64,000 bases of DNA from an uncultured SAR86 cluster bacterium (GCA_902632605.1 CACPDB010000006.1:1-64000); one strand, 5' to 3'. Numbered from the stretch's first letter, positions 36,193-45,460 are shown. Translations and numbers: made by a program. Notes: generated from the sequence alone by a model not told the origin.

Positions 36193-36206
36193 TTGATTTT
36201 CTTTTT

Positions 36207-36282
36207 GCCCAGATAGCTCAGTCGGTAGAGCAAAGGACTGAAAATCCTTGTGTCGGTGGTTCGATTCCACCTCTGGGCACCA
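36207..36282 (+). tRNA. pheT-tRNA: tRNA-Phe (GAA)
   Basis: A complete 76-base tRNA. The acceptor stem GCCCAGA pairs with TCTGGGC, the D-arm reads GCTCAGTCGGTAGAGC, the anticodon stem-loop AGGACTGAAAATCCTT places GAA at 34-36, and the T-arm is GGTGGTTCGATTCCACC. Discriminator A and an encoded CCA follow. It closely resembles E. coli tRNA-Phe. It lies between yggX and a convergent DUF4345 gene; I saw no signs of integration such as a duplicated 3' end. Confidence 0.97.
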
Positions 36283-36296
36283 TTAAAATAAGCACT

Positions 36297-36689
36297 TTAA
36301 GCTTTTGCCTTTAGTAAATAAAAAGTAATTCCTGCAGCAATAAACTCAAAAATCATAAAGAATACAAAGATCATATCTGGCATACCATCTAGAATTAAAC
36401 TGAGTGCTCTTCCAAGGCCAATCCCGAGCATAAAGACAAACATACACCATAAAGCTGGGATCGTTAGGCTTTTATTAAAAGCTCCAGAAACCCATAACAA
36501 CACACAGCCAATATAGAGACCCATTACAGCTCTAAAGATATTTGACAAATTATTGTCTGCTACCTCAATTCCATAAAGAACTGGCAGAAACTCTTTTGGA
36601 TTTAATCCGTATCCCAAAGCAGCTGGAAATACTCCAATAGAAATAAATAATAAAAAATAGGATTCTTTAGTCATGGTCACCTTTGGCAT
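36297..36689 (-). CDS. DUF4345 domain membrane protein
   Basis: A 130-aa protein with four predicted membrane helices (about 10-30, 48-68, 75-98, 103-126), fitting the DUF4345 family: FFISIGVFPAALGYG-like first helix, FRAVMGLYIGCVLLW in helix 2 and GIGLGRALSLILDG after helix 3. No function is known for the family. It is a single gene between tRNA-Phe and the divergent CaiB gene, at the start of the accessory region. Confidence 0.75.
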   Translation of the reverse strand: MPKVTMTKESYFLLFISIGVFPAALGYGLNPKEFLPVLYGIEVADNNLSNIFRAVMGLYIGCVLLWVSGAFNKSLTIPALWCMFVFMLGIGLGRALSLILDGMPDMIFVFFMIFEFIAAGITFYLLKAKA

Positions 36690-36773
36690 TTAATTTTTAA
36701 AAATTAGTATAGTTTTGAAATTAATGATAAAACTTTTCTGCAATATATGCGCGTCCTTGTGTAATATTTGTCC

Positions 36774-38000
36774 ATGTCTGAAAAGTTTCTTTTAGAAGGT
36801 TTAAAAGTTATTGATGCGGGAAGTTTTATCGCAGGGCCGGTTTCAACCACAATTCTTTCTGATTTTGGTGCAGAAGTTATCAAGATTGAACCGCCAAAAG
36901 TTGGTGATAGCTTAAGACATTTAATTGCTCGAACAAAAAGAGTAAATCCTGTTTCCGATGAGGATTATTGTTGGCACTTAACCTCAAGAAACAAAAAAAG
37001 CTTGGCTTTGAATCTTGGGGACCCAAAAGGACAAAAAATTTTAAAAGAACTGGTAAAAATTTCTGACGTATTTGTAACCAATATGCCCCAAAGAATAAGG
37101 GATAAGTTGAAAATTAATGCCTCAGACTTGCTCCCTTTAAATGAGAGACTAATCTATGGATCTTTGACAGGCTATGGTGAAGATGGTCCAGACTCGCACA
37201 GAACTGCCTTTGATACGATGGCTTGGTGGGCTAGAAGTGGTTTGATGGATATCGTAAGGCCATCGGAAAATTCTACTCCGGGGATGCCGCCTATAGGTAT
37301 GGGAGATCAGCCTACTGGAGTGTCTTTATTTGCCAGCATCATGACGGCTCTTTATAGAAGAGAAAAAACAGGCAAAGGTGGAGAGGTAAATACTTCCTTG
37401 ATGGCAAATGGTGCATGGTCAAATGGATCTTTCATTCAAGCAGCACTTTTTGATGCTGATTTTCCAGAGAGGAAGGCTGAAGTTACTCCTCACCCTTTTG
37501 GTGGGAGATATGAAACTAAGGATGGCAGATATCTTTTGTTGGCAATCATTGATGCAGCTAAAGAATGGCCAAAATTACTAAAAGCTCTCGATATAGAATA
37601 TTTAAACGGCGATGAAAGATTTTCATCCTTTCAAAAAATGAACGAAAATCACCAACAGCTTTATAAGGAACTTGAAAAAATCTTTAAGCAATATGATTTG
37701 AATGAAATAGCTGAAAAATTAAGATTCTCTGAAGTTACCTTTGGAATTCTTAGTAAATCTACAGATCATAAAAAAGACGAACAATTTCTAAAAAGTGAGG
37801 TTTTGGTTAACTTTTCAAAGGATAGTTTTGAATCAGAGAACTTAACCATTAATAGTCCGGTATTTCTTAAAGATGAACCTAAAAAAACTCCCTCCAGAGG
37901 TCCCGACTTGGGAGAACATTCCAAAGAAATTCTGTCTGGCATTGGCATAGATTCAAAAGAACTCGACAAGCTTAAAGAAGAAGGCGTTATAGATTTTTAA
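36774..38000 (+). CDS. CaiB/BaiF-type (class III) CoA-transferase
   Basis: Moves CoA between carboxylic acids via aspartyl-CoA chemistry. Family motifs: GLKVIDAGSFIAGPVSTTILSD-type N terminus, VIKIEPPKVGDSLR, SRNKKSLALNLGDPKG, LTGYGEDGPDSHR and TPSRGPDLGEHSKEIL at the C terminus. I prefer the ATG at 36774 (408 aa) over the track's TTG at 36768. It probably activates an organic acid for degradation, fitting the MaoC hydratases and acyl-CoA kinase at 7.4-9.4 kb, but no partner gene identifies the substrate. Confidence 0.92.
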   Translation: MSEKFLLEGLKVIDAGSFIAGPVSTTILSDFGAEVIKIEPPKVGDSLRHLIARTKRVNPVSDEDYCWHLTSRNKKSLALNLGDPKGQKILKELVKISDVFVTNMPQRIRDKLKINASDLLPLNERLIYGSLTGYGEDGPDSHRTAFDTMAWWARSGLMDIVRPSENSTPGMPPIGMGDQPTGVSLFASIMTALYRREKTGKGGEVNTSLMANGAWSNGSFIQAALFDADFPERKAEVTPHPFGGRYETKDGRYLLLAIIDAAKEWPKLLKALDIEYLNGDERFSSFQKMNENHQQLYKELEKIFKQYDLNEIAEKLRFSEVTFGILSKSTDHKKDEQFLKSEVLVNFSKDSFESENLTINSPVFLKDEPKKTPSRGPDLGEHSKEILSGIGIDSKELDKLKEEGVIDF

Positions 38001-38057
38001 ATAGTAGAGAAAGATACTTTAAAAAACTAGAATATAATATTCAAAATAGGGGAAATC

Positions 38058-38585
38058 ATGAGAACTATAGAAAATCTATTAGAGGGCTTAATCTATGCCA
38101 GCAGATGGCTTTTAGCACCCATTTATATGATTTTGTGTCTTTGCTTGGCACTGATCGCCATAACTACAATTCAACATTTCATTCAATATGCTCCAGGTTT
38201 AATGAGCATGAAGTTAAAAGAAGTACTTTTATTTGTTCTGCAAGTGGTAGACCTTGCTTTGATTGCAAACCTTGTTGTGATGATTATTTTTTCCGGTTAC
38301 GAAAACTTTATTTCTAAAATTGATGTAGCGAAGGATGATAGAGATAGACCGGATTGGATGGGTTCGGTTGATTTTAGTGATCTTAAAATTAAATTGGTTG
38401 CCTCAATTTTAGCTATATCAGGTATTGGACTGCTTGAAACCTTTCTTAAAATAGCTGGTTCGGGCGATGTTGCAGTGAGCGAAGTTGAGATTAAGTGGAT
38501 GGTTATCATTCACATCATTTTTATAATCTCTGGATTGCTTTTGGCAATGATGGATTATGTAGCCCATCGAAGCAGCAAACATTGA
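38058..38585 (+). CDS. UPF0114 (YqhA/TIGR00645) membrane protein
   Basis: A 175-aa inner-membrane protein of the YqhA family: the N-terminal ENLLEGLIYASRWLLAPIY is the family hallmark, followed by four hydrophobic helices (about 12-38, 48-75, 108-130, 143-165). Function unknown. RBS AGGGGAAAT precedes the ATG and a TATAAT box sits at 38033-38038. It overlaps nothing and is convergent with the VTT protein. Confidence 0.85.
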   Translation: MRTIENLLEGLIYASRWLLAPIYMILCLCLALIAITTIQHFIQYAPGLMSMKLKEVLLFVLQVVDLALIANLVVMIIFSGYENFISKIDVAKDDRDRPDWMGSVDFSDLKIKLVASILAISGIGLLETFLKIAGSGDVAVSEVEIKWMVIIHIIFIISGLLLAMMDYVAHRSSKH

Positions 38586-38589
38586 GTAT

Positions 38590-39237
38590 TCAAATATATC
38601 TTTTTGCTAAAAGCCAAAACAAAAAAGGTATTGCCGCAATGCCTATAAATGCTATTGAGGCTGATTGACTGGTAAGGGCTGTCGTACCGATGATGGCATA
38701 AACTACTGAAATTAACAAATTACTCACAATCATTACGGTTAGAAAAATACTCCATTTCATGCCGGCTAACCCAGCAGCTACAGTTGAAATTTCCGCTAGA
38801 GCTGGAGCAGGCCTGGCAATCAATAAAATACTGACACCAAATTTTTTTGCCACCTCTTCTGATCTTGCTAAATCTTCTTGACTGAGTATTTTTCTTGCTA
38901 AAGGTTTGGCAGCATACTTTCCTATCGCAAACCCGATTATTGAACCCAAAGTAAGTCCTATCCAAATCACAGGTACGGATAAATAGAATCCTAGAATGGC
39001 TCCAGCAAAAGTATTGGTAACGCCATTTGGAACAGGTAAAAAAACATCTGCTGCTAACGCGAAGATAACCAAAATAGAGTTTAAAAATTGGTTGTTCCCA
39101 CTCCATTCAATAAACTCATTTGTTAAGTCAGCTATCGATGACTCAAGAAATGACAAAGGCAGAATTATGGATGTTAAAACTATTATGATTAAAACTAAAA
39201 GCTTCAAAAGCGTAAAGATATTCATTACTTTTTGCAT
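38590..39237 (-). CDS. VTT/DedA-like membrane protein
   Basis: A 215-aa membrane protein of the SNARE-associated/VTT (DedA-like) type, with FLPVPNGVTNTFAGAILGFY, the GSIIGFAIGKYAAKP segment and the re-entrant region ARPAPALAEISTVAAGLAGM typical of the family. Such proteins are thought to act as lipid scramblases/flippases in membrane maintenance; the specific role here is unknown. It is divergent from the DUF3604 lipoprotein gene with a 58-base gap (82 with the start I prefer). Confidence 0.78.
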   Translation of the reverse strand: MQKVMNIFTLLKLLVLIIIVLTSIILPLSFLESSIADLTNEFIEWSGNNQFLNSILVIFALAADVFLPVPNGVTNTFAGAILGFYLSVPVIWIGLTLGSIIGFAIGKYAAKPLARKILSQEDLARSEEVAKKFGVSILLIARPAPALAEISTVAAGLAGMKWSIFLTVMIVSNLLISVVYAIIGTTALTSQSASIAFIGIAAIPFLFWLLAKRYI

Positions 39238-39296
39238 TTTATATGTTTGTCCAATAGGAAAAAGTTTTATTCAAGATTTTTGTAAGTGTTAAAATA

Positions 39297-39313
39297 TGAC
39301 AGTTATACTGTCA
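39297..39313. promoter_or_regulatory. Perfect palindrome at the DUF3604 promoter/start
   Basis: TGACAGTTATACTGTCA has perfect 6-bp arms and overlaps a good -10 box, TATACT (39304-39309), with TTGTAA 18 bases upstream (39280-39285). It covers the track's ATG at 39296 but lies just before the better start at 39320. Likely an operator for an unidentified repressor; no regulator gene is adjacent. Confidence 0.5.
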
Positions 39314-39319
39314 TTTCTT

Positions 39320-41296
39320 ATGTTTAAAAATATATTTTGTTTCTTATTTGTAATTACGTTTTTTTTCTCTTGTTCTGAATTTGAGAAAAAAACAGAAAAA
39401 GAGTTAGCTCAAGAAAAATTCGGAGATATTCCTTTAGTCGAATACAAGCCTAGTCCCAATCCAGATAAAAATGCCTATTTTGGTGACTTACATGTTCATA
39501 CGGAAAATTCTTTTGATGCCTATAGCTTTGGAACTACTGCTTCTCCCGCTGATGCTTATAAATACGCTAAAGGGGAAGCAATAAAACACCCTACTGGTTA
39601 TTTCATTCAGTTATCAAGGCCTTTGGATTTTTATGCGGTCACGGATCATGGAGTATTTCTAGGTGTAGTTAAAGAAGCTGCTGACCCAAATAGTGAAATT
39701 GGACAATATGAACTTACTAAGCCTCTACATAATATGAATGAAAATATAAGTAATAGTATTTTCTCCATTATTAGCAGAGCAGGAACTTTTAGACCATTTG
39801 CCCAAAAATTGGCAAATAGCATTCAAGACGGAACTGTTGATATGAAGATTTTACAGAAAGTTATGAATGATACTTGGCTCAAAACGATTGAAGCTGCAGA
39901 TCAAGCTTACGTTCCAGGTTTATTTACAACCTTTGCTGCCTATGAATATTCATCTTCGGTTGAGATTTACGATAATTATTTGCACAGAAATGTAATTTTT
40001 AGAGACACAAAAAACTTACCCAAAAGAATTTTTACACGGGGTGACAGTTTAAATCCGGAAGATCTTTGGAAATGGTTGGACAGACTAAGACTTGAAGGTA
40101 TAGAAAGCTTGGCAATTCCTCACAATTCAAACATTTCAGCAGGTGCTGCTTTTAAGATGACTTACTATGACGGTAAACCAATAGATGAAGCATATGCGCT
40201 GCAAAGAACAAGAAATGAGCCTTTAGTTGAAGTTACTCAAGCAAAGGGTTCCTCCGAAACGCATCCTTTACTCTCAAAAAATGATGAATGGGCAGCATTT
40301 GAAATACCGGTAGAAAAGCAAGCTAAAGTTTTAGAAAATGCGAAAGGAAGTTATGTCCGAAATGCTTACTTAAGAGGACTAACTTTAGCCGAACAAGGCA
40401 TAACAAATCCCTACAAATTTGGTCTTGCAGGGGCAAGTGACACTCATGTTGCTGGAGGTTCCTACAGTGAAGAAGCTTTTTTTTCAAAAATTGGTCTGTT
40501 AGATGGAACTCCAGAACTAAGAGGTTCAATTCCTTTCAATTGGGCTTTAGCTAAAGCTGCAAAAATCTTTAGACCAGAATCTTTCGCTGAAATTAATGGT
40601 AAAGACTATATGGCAGTGACAGACAGGCTAATAGGCTTCTCAGCTTCAGGTCTTACTGGAGTTTGGGCGAAAGAAAACACTCGCGAGGATATTTATGACG
40701 CCTTTAGAAGAAAAGAAACCTTTGCTACCAGTGGTCCAAGAATCAAAGTGCGCTTTTTTTCAGGGTATGATTTTCAAGGTACTAAAATTAATGACTTAGA
40801 TCTTGTTAAAAAAGCTTATGAGGATAATTTATCTATGGGTTCCACCATTAATATAGAAAAAGAGAAGGAACCAAAGTTCTTGGTATGGGCTTCTGCAGAC
40901 CCATTGGGTGCGCCGCTTCAAAGAATTCAAATAATTAAAGGTTGGTTAGAAAATGGAGAACACCACGAAAAAGTATATGACGTTGCATGCTCAGATGGGT
41001 TAGTTGTCAATTCATCCACACATCGTTGTCCAGATAATGGTGCAAAAGTTAATATTGAAACCTGCGAAGTTACCCAAAATTCGGGGGCATCAGAACTTAA
41101 ATCCTTTTGGTTAGATCCTGATTTCTTAATGGATCAAAGAGCTTTTTATTACGTAAGGGTTTTAGAGAATCCAGTTTGTCGATGGTCAACCTGGGACTCG
41201 ATCAGAGAAGGTGTTGAACCAAGATCAGATATCCCATCTACAATTCAAGAAAGAGCTTGGACTTCGCCAATTTGGTTTGAACCAACCAATTCTTGA
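39320..41296 (+). CDS. DUF3604 (PHP-like) lipoprotein
   Basis: A DUF3604 family protein with PHP-type metal motifs: AYFGDLHVHTENSFDAY near the N terminus, VTDHGVF about 60 residues on, IPHNSNISAG, and GLAGASDTHVAGGSYSE. These His/Asp sites indicate a metal-dependent hydrolase; natural substrates of the family are not established. I chose ATG 39320 (658 aa), which gives a clean lipoprotein signal (MFKNIFCFLFVITFFFSC, lipobox ending FFSC) and removes 8 residues coded by the operator/promoter palindrome. DUF3604 genes are common in marine heterotrophs and often sit near TonB receptors, as here. Confidence 0.85.
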   Translation: MFKNIFCFLFVITFFFSCSEFEKKTEKELAQEKFGDIPLVEYKPSPNPDKNAYFGDLHVHTENSFDAYSFGTTASPADAYKYAKGEAIKHPTGYFIQLSRPLDFYAVTDHGVFLGVVKEAADPNSEIGQYELTKPLHNMNENISNSIFSIISRAGTFRPFAQKLANSIQDGTVDMKILQKVMNDTWLKTIEAADQAYVPGLFTTFAAYEYSSSVEIYDNYLHRNVIFRDTKNLPKRIFTRGDSLNPEDLWKWLDRLRLEGIESLAIPHNSNISAGAAFKMTYYDGKPIDEAYALQRTRNEPLVEVTQAKGSSETHPLLSKNDEWAAFEIPVEKQAKVLENAKGSYVRNAYLRGLTLAEQGITNPYKFGLAGASDTHVAGGSYSEEAFFSKIGLLDGTPELRGSIPFNWALAKAAKIFRPESFAEINGKDYMAVTDRLIGFSASGLTGVWAKENTREDIYDAFRRKETFATSGPRIKVRFFSGYDFQGTKINDLDLVKKAYEDNLSMGSTINIEKEKEPKFLVWASADPLGAPLQRIQIIKGWLENGEHHEKVYDVACSDGLVVNSSTHRCPDNGAKVNIETCEVTQNSGASELKSFWLDPDFLMDQRAFYYVRVLENPVCRWSTWDSIREGVEPRSDIPSTIQERAWTSPIWFEPTNS

Positions 41297-41334
41297 AATA
41301 TTTGTTTCCCTATTAGAAAATTTATAAGTATTTA

Positions 41335-42636
41335 ATGAATAAGTTATTTTCAAAATTAAAAAATTTTCTTCTTGTTGGTGCTTACAAGACTTTGGTAAGT
41401 TTTGAGAAGCTTATAAATAAAGGAGTGGTATTGGATTTTCTAGCTAACGATTTTGTCGAAGATCCTTATAAAACTTACAACTCAATGAGAATGCACAAAC
41501 CCATTTTATTTTCTCAGACAACCCGATTGCATTGGGTCACAAAAATGGAGTTTGCTCAAGAAATGTTAAGAGATAAAAGATTTAGCGTTGATGATCGAAA
41601 ATATCCTATTGCTGATAAACGCAGAAAAGAGTTTAAAAAGGCTGGTCGTGAAATAATGCTGGAACAGTTTGAAAATCCTAGTATGTTGAAACTGGATCCC
41701 CCTGATCATTCAAGAATCAGGAAATTGGTTCAATATGGTTTTACGAATAGGTATATCACCTCCCTGGAACCTGAGATTAAAAAGGTTGTAGATGATTGTC
41801 TGGATAAAATTCATAACCAAGAAAGTTTTGATCTTATTGAAAATTTAGCAAAGCCATTACCAGCAATAGTAATTGCAAAAATGATGGGTCTACCAGATAA
41901 AGACTTGGATCAATTTCAAGCTTGGTCAGAAGATTTATTATTAGGAGTAGGTGGAATTGGAACTTCTAAAGAAGATATAAAAAAATCTGGAGATGCTTAC
42001 GAATCTTTAATTCATTACTTTGAAGAAATAATTTTAAAAAGAAAGGACTCTCCTGGAGAAGATTTTATTGGCAAATTAATTCAGGCAGAAGAAGAAGGCG
42101 ATAAATTAAACATAAAAGAAATGTATGGTACCTGCCTGCTTCTGTTAATTGCAGGCCATGAAACCACAACTCGTTTGATTGGAAACGGCATGTACACTTT
42201 GTTCAATCATCAAGATCAAATGATGCATCTTAAAAATAACTACGATTTAATCCCAAATGCTATTGAGGAAATGTTGAGATATGAGCCGCCGGTGCACGCT
42301 ACTGTAAGATTTGCAGAAAGCGATATGATTTATAATGAAAAGTCTTACAAAAGAGGAACAGCTTTTGCCGTCAGCATAGCAGGAGCAAATAGAGATCCTG
42401 AAGCAAACACAAATCCTAATGAATTCGATATTTCAAGAGAGAATATCAAACACATATCTTTTGGCTATGGTCCACATATGTGTATAGGCGCAAGCTTAGC
42501 TAGGATCGAATCAAGAATTGCTTTTGAAAGCATATTCGATAGATTTTCTAAATTAGAACTCTTAGATGAAAATCCTTCTTGGGGGAAGAATTTAATCTTC
42601 AGAGGTTTCGACCATTTAAATTTAAAAGCTAATTAA
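41335..42636 (+). CDS. Cytochrome P450
   Basis: A 433-aa soluble bacterial-type P450 with the I-helix oxygen-activation motif IAGHETTTRLIG, the K-helix EEMLRYEPP (ExxR) and the heme-thiolate loop FGYGPHMCIGASLAR. The N terminus has an extra stretch of about 30 residues with some hydrophobic character before FVEDPYKTYNSMR. It hydroxylates an unknown, likely lipophilic, substrate; the region also has an alcohol dehydrogenase and SDRs able to oxidise the product. No ferredoxin or ferredoxin reductase gene is adjacent. A strong terminator follows at once. Confidence 0.95.
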   Translation: MNKLFSKLKNFLLVGAYKTLVSFEKLINKGVVLDFLANDFVEDPYKTYNSMRMHKPILFSQTTRLHWVTKMEFAQEMLRDKRFSVDDRKYPIADKRRKEFKKAGREIMLEQFENPSMLKLDPPDHSRIRKLVQYGFTNRYITSLEPEIKKVVDDCLDKIHNQESFDLIENLAKPLPAIVIAKMMGLPDKDLDQFQAWSEDLLLGVGGIGTSKEDIKKSGDAYESLIHYFEEIILKRKDSPGEDFIGKLIQAEEEGDKLNIKEMYGTCLLLLIAGHETTTRLIGNGMYTLFNHQDQMMHLKNNYDLIPNAIEEMLRYEPPVHATVRFAESDMIYNEKSYKRGTAFAVSIAGANRDPEANTNPNEFDISRENIKHISFGYGPHMCIGASLARIESRIAFESIFDRFSKLELLDENPSWGKNLIFRGFDHLNLKAN

Positions 42637-42666
42637 AAAAAAGGCGCCGGAAGGCGCCTTTTTTTT
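42635..42666. terminator. Bidirectional intrinsic terminator between P450 and TonB receptor
   Basis: GGCGCC-GGAA-GGCGCC is flanked by eight A's on one side and eight T's on the other, giving a U-tract after the stem on both strands. It therefore ends transcription of the P450 gene (plus) and of the TonB receptor gene (minus). It is the clearest intrinsic terminator in the window. Confidence 0.92.
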
Positions 42667-42678
42667 GTAATGGAAAGA

Positions 42679-45408
42679 CTAAAATTGATGAATTACTTCA
42701 ATACCTGCCCTCATTCCAGGATAGTATTTCAATCTAGCTCCTCCACCTTGGCTTTGAGGATAAATCAAGGTAAACGCAATATCATCTTTCTCGTCTAGAC
42801 AGTTGGTACAGAAACCTCTCAAAGAAGTACCGTTGTTAAAGTCTATCGTGGTAGAAAAATTCAATCTTTCTATCTTTTCTTCAAAAGTTAAACCTACGAC
42901 TCTTTCATCTCCAAGAGCTACATCGGCTTTGTAAGAATAAGAGGCGCTGATTATTACATCTCCTATGTTAGTAGGTTGAACATGATCTACTGAGAAAATC
43001 ATTGACTGTTCAGGAGTCCATGGCATGCCTCCGCCTGCACGTTGATAAGAACCAACTGCAGTTGCACTACAATCTGTAAATGTAGATCCATGAATTTCTC
43101 TCCAGTCTCTAGAATCGTCACAATAATTATCATACTTTGCATCTATGTAGGCATAGTTGAAATTCAAAGTTGTACCTTCAGATACTCGAGCAACTAGATT
43201 CAAATCCAAACCATTAATGGTTGATGCACCCGCATTTCTTGTTAACCCAAGAGGTAGACCTTGAACTACAGCCACCTTAATTAGTTGCTTATTAGTCCAA
43301 TCATAAGTGTAAGCTACAGCGCTTAAATTTAAGGAGTTATTTAAGAAAGCTCCTTTGTAGCCAACTTCATACATTTCAAGTTCTTCAGGATCAAAACCTT
43401 GATCAACAAGTTCTTTAAAGTAGGTTGCAAATTGCCATCCTCCACTTTTGAAACCGGTAGCATAGGTAAACCACGTCATCCCGTTATCATCTTTATAATC
43501 GATGGTTAATTTAGGATCTGTAGAAGACCAAGAGGCTTGATTATTTGCTGTGAAAGTTTGAACTGCTGAAGCAATTGGTGCAATACCTACACCTTGTATA
43601 TCCACTACCGAAGCAAATGCGGCTCTATAGTCTGCATCGCCAGCTACACTGTTGGCATCAATTGCATTAAGAGTTGCTATTGAAGGCGCAAAAGCGCCTA
43701 ATGCAGCAAATGCAGCAATAGTGCCATCAACAACTGCTTTTTGACCTGCAAAAGTAGCCGCCGTGTAATGTGTAGCACCATTAGCAGGATTAAATCCAGC
43801 ACCTGTCATATTATCAGGAATAATCAATGACCCAGGAACACCCACAGCATTTGAAGATGTGATGTAAGTCATTCCTTTTGTATCGTATGTATATCTTGCT
43901 CCTAAAGTAATGTTCCATCTATCAGCCATTGGAATAGTTACCTGACCAAATGCAGCAGTAGATTTATTATTAATTCTTAAATCCAACCCAGCAGTTCCTC
44001 GGTTTTCATATGCAGATGCGGTCGCTATACCCCAATCTTCATACAATAAGGATTTTGATGCCGAAGGTCCTGTGTAAGTACCACCTTGCAAAGCGGCAAG
44101 ACTTCCTACTCCATTTGCCGTAAAGATTCCTCCATCAGCAACTGCAATCGCAGCGGCTCCTTGTTGGTTGAAAGCACCGTGACGACCTGTTTTGAAAGTA
44201 TCAAGTCTATCTCCATAGTCTAAAAACTGATAAAGACCTGCAACCCATTGAATTTCGTCTTCAGGTTTTGAATTCCATCTCAATTCAAAATTTGATTGAT
44301 TTGTTTTTTGTGCACTTTCTTGAGAAAAAGACTCAGCCGCTGTTGCATCAAAATCTCTTCTTTCATCAGACTGATTTTGATTGGTAGACAATAAAATAGT
44401 TAAATCATAATCGTCTCTAAAAAATTTAACTTTTGCCGCTAGCAAGGCATCATCTCTTCTGTCCATTGAGTCAACGTCCTCAGAAGCTGAAAACTTGTCT
44501 GCCCTTATAGCAGCAAGACCTGCTGCATCTGAGCCGAAAGCTTTTGATAAATCAGTTTGAAATATATCTAGGCCGCCCGCTTGAGCTGCCACACTTTGTT
44601 GGATAAGGTTGGTCTGGGCAGTTGTACATTCTGTTGTGCCTCTTGTACAAACTACCGCTTCAGATACTAATGCGTCTGTTTTAGAGACAGCATGATCGGC
44701 AGTTAGGGACCATTCATAATCCTGACCTTCGCCAAATAAAGAAAATCTAAAACTTTCATTTGAAGGACCATCGTCACCGCCAAAAGAACTAGTATTTTTA
44801 TGAACGCCTTCTATATCTTGGTAGCCGATCACCATTCTTCCGTAAAGGTCTTGACCCAACTCTCCAGACAACATGTAGCTAAAATTTTGATAGCCAGAAT
44901 CTCCAGCACCGACTTTTATTTTTTGTTCCGTTTCGCTAGTTGGTTTTTTATAGAAAATACTTACAGCTCCTCCAAGAGCATTTCTTCCGTATAACGTTCC
45001 TTGAGGTCCTTTTAAGACTTCAATACGCTCAACATCCACAAGTCCTGACATAGAAGACTGAACTCTTGGCATATAGATTTCATCTACAAACAATGCATTA
45101 GAACTTTCCGAACCAATGTCAAATTTTGTTGAACCAATTCCTCTTAACCAAAATTGGGCTCGTCCTGCATTTTCACCTGATAACATCATATCTGGGACAA
45201 GTCTCATCAAGTCGTTAGTATCTCTAACACCTGCACCCTCAAGCATATCGCCTGAAAAAGCTTGCAGTGCAGACGGGACGTCTAAAAGGTTTTGTTCTCT
45301 TTTTTGAGAAGTAACTACCATTTCTTCAAGTGCAACTTGAGCAAGAGAAATAGTAGAGGTAATAAATAGTGATAGTGTCACTATATATTTAAGAAAATTT
45401 TTGAACAT
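42679..45408 (-). CDS. TonB-dependent outer-membrane receptor
   Basis: A 909-aa receptor: signal peptide (to about residue 23, SLAQ), TonB box EEMVVTSQK, plug domain (NLLDVPSALQAFSGDML, RGIGSTKFD, VLKGPQGTLYGRNALGG) and 22-strand-type barrel ending in the C-terminal Phe (VIHQF). The barrel has a long Ala/Gly-rich insertion at about 395-640. No SusD or siderophore genes adjoin it; neighbours are catabolic oxidoreductases, so uptake of an organic, perhaps lipophilic, compound is possible but unproven. Expression may be controlled by two palindromes upstream (see 45434 and 45488). RBS GGGGG sits 4 bases before the ATG. Confidence 0.93.
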   Translation of the reverse strand: MFKNFLKYIVTLSLFITSTISLAQVALEEMVVTSQKREQNLLDVPSALQAFSGDMLEGAGVRDTNDLMRLVPDMMLSGENAGRAQFWLRGIGSTKFDIGSESSNALFVDEIYMPRVQSSMSGLVDVERIEVLKGPQGTLYGRNALGGAVSIFYKKPTSETEQKIKVGAGDSGYQNFSYMLSGELGQDLYGRMVIGYQDIEGVHKNTSSFGGDDGPSNESFRFSLFGEGQDYEWSLTADHAVSKTDALVSEAVVCTRGTTECTTAQTNLIQQSVAAQAGGLDIFQTDLSKAFGSDAAGLAAIRADKFSASEDVDSMDRRDDALLAAKVKFFRDDYDLTILLSTNQNQSDERRDFDATAAESFSQESAQKTNQSNFELRWNSKPEDEIQWVAGLYQFLDYGDRLDTFKTGRHGAFNQQGAAAIAVADGGIFTANGVGSLAALQGGTYTGPSASKSLLYEDWGIATASAYENRGTAGLDLRINNKSTAAFGQVTIPMADRWNITLGARYTYDTKGMTYITSSNAVGVPGSLIIPDNMTGAGFNPANGATHYTAATFAGQKAVVDGTIAAFAALGAFAPSIATLNAIDANSVAGDADYRAAFASVVDIQGVGIAPIASAVQTFTANNQASWSSTDPKLTIDYKDDNGMTWFTYATGFKSGGWQFATYFKELVDQGFDPEELEMYEVGYKGAFLNNSLNLSAVAYTYDWTNKQLIKVAVVQGLPLGLTRNAGASTINGLDLNLVARVSEGTTLNFNYAYIDAKYDNYCDDSRDWREIHGSTFTDCSATAVGSYQRAGGGMPWTPEQSMIFSVDHVQPTNIGDVIISASYSYKADVALGDERVVGLTFEEKIERLNFSTTIDFNNGTSLRGFCTNCLDEKDDIAFTLIYPQSQGGGARLKYYPGMRAGIEVIHQF

Positions 45409-45433
45409 TTTTCCCCCTAAATAATAAAAGTCT

Positions 45434-45448
45434 TCGACACGGTGTCGA
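45434..45448. promoter_or_regulatory. Perfect 15-bp palindrome in the TonB receptor leader
   Basis: TCGACAC-G-GTGTCGA is perfectly symmetric about one central base. It lies 26 to 40 bases upstream of the receptor start codon, immediately downstream of the best -10 candidate for that gene. This placement suits a repressor operator. The binding protein is unknown; no regulator gene is adjacent. Confidence 0.55.
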
Positions 45449-45460
45449 TTGATGTTGCGA

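Noticed and set aside
36207-36300. tRNA-Phe as an integration site for the following accessory region
   Set aside because: No duplicated tRNA 3' end, integrase or direct repeat was seen around it or near 51.4 kb.
38105-38317. 70-aa Cys/His-rich plus-strand ORF inside the UPF0114 gene
   Set aside because: Out-of-frame shadow of a well-supported membrane protein; no RBS and no family motif.
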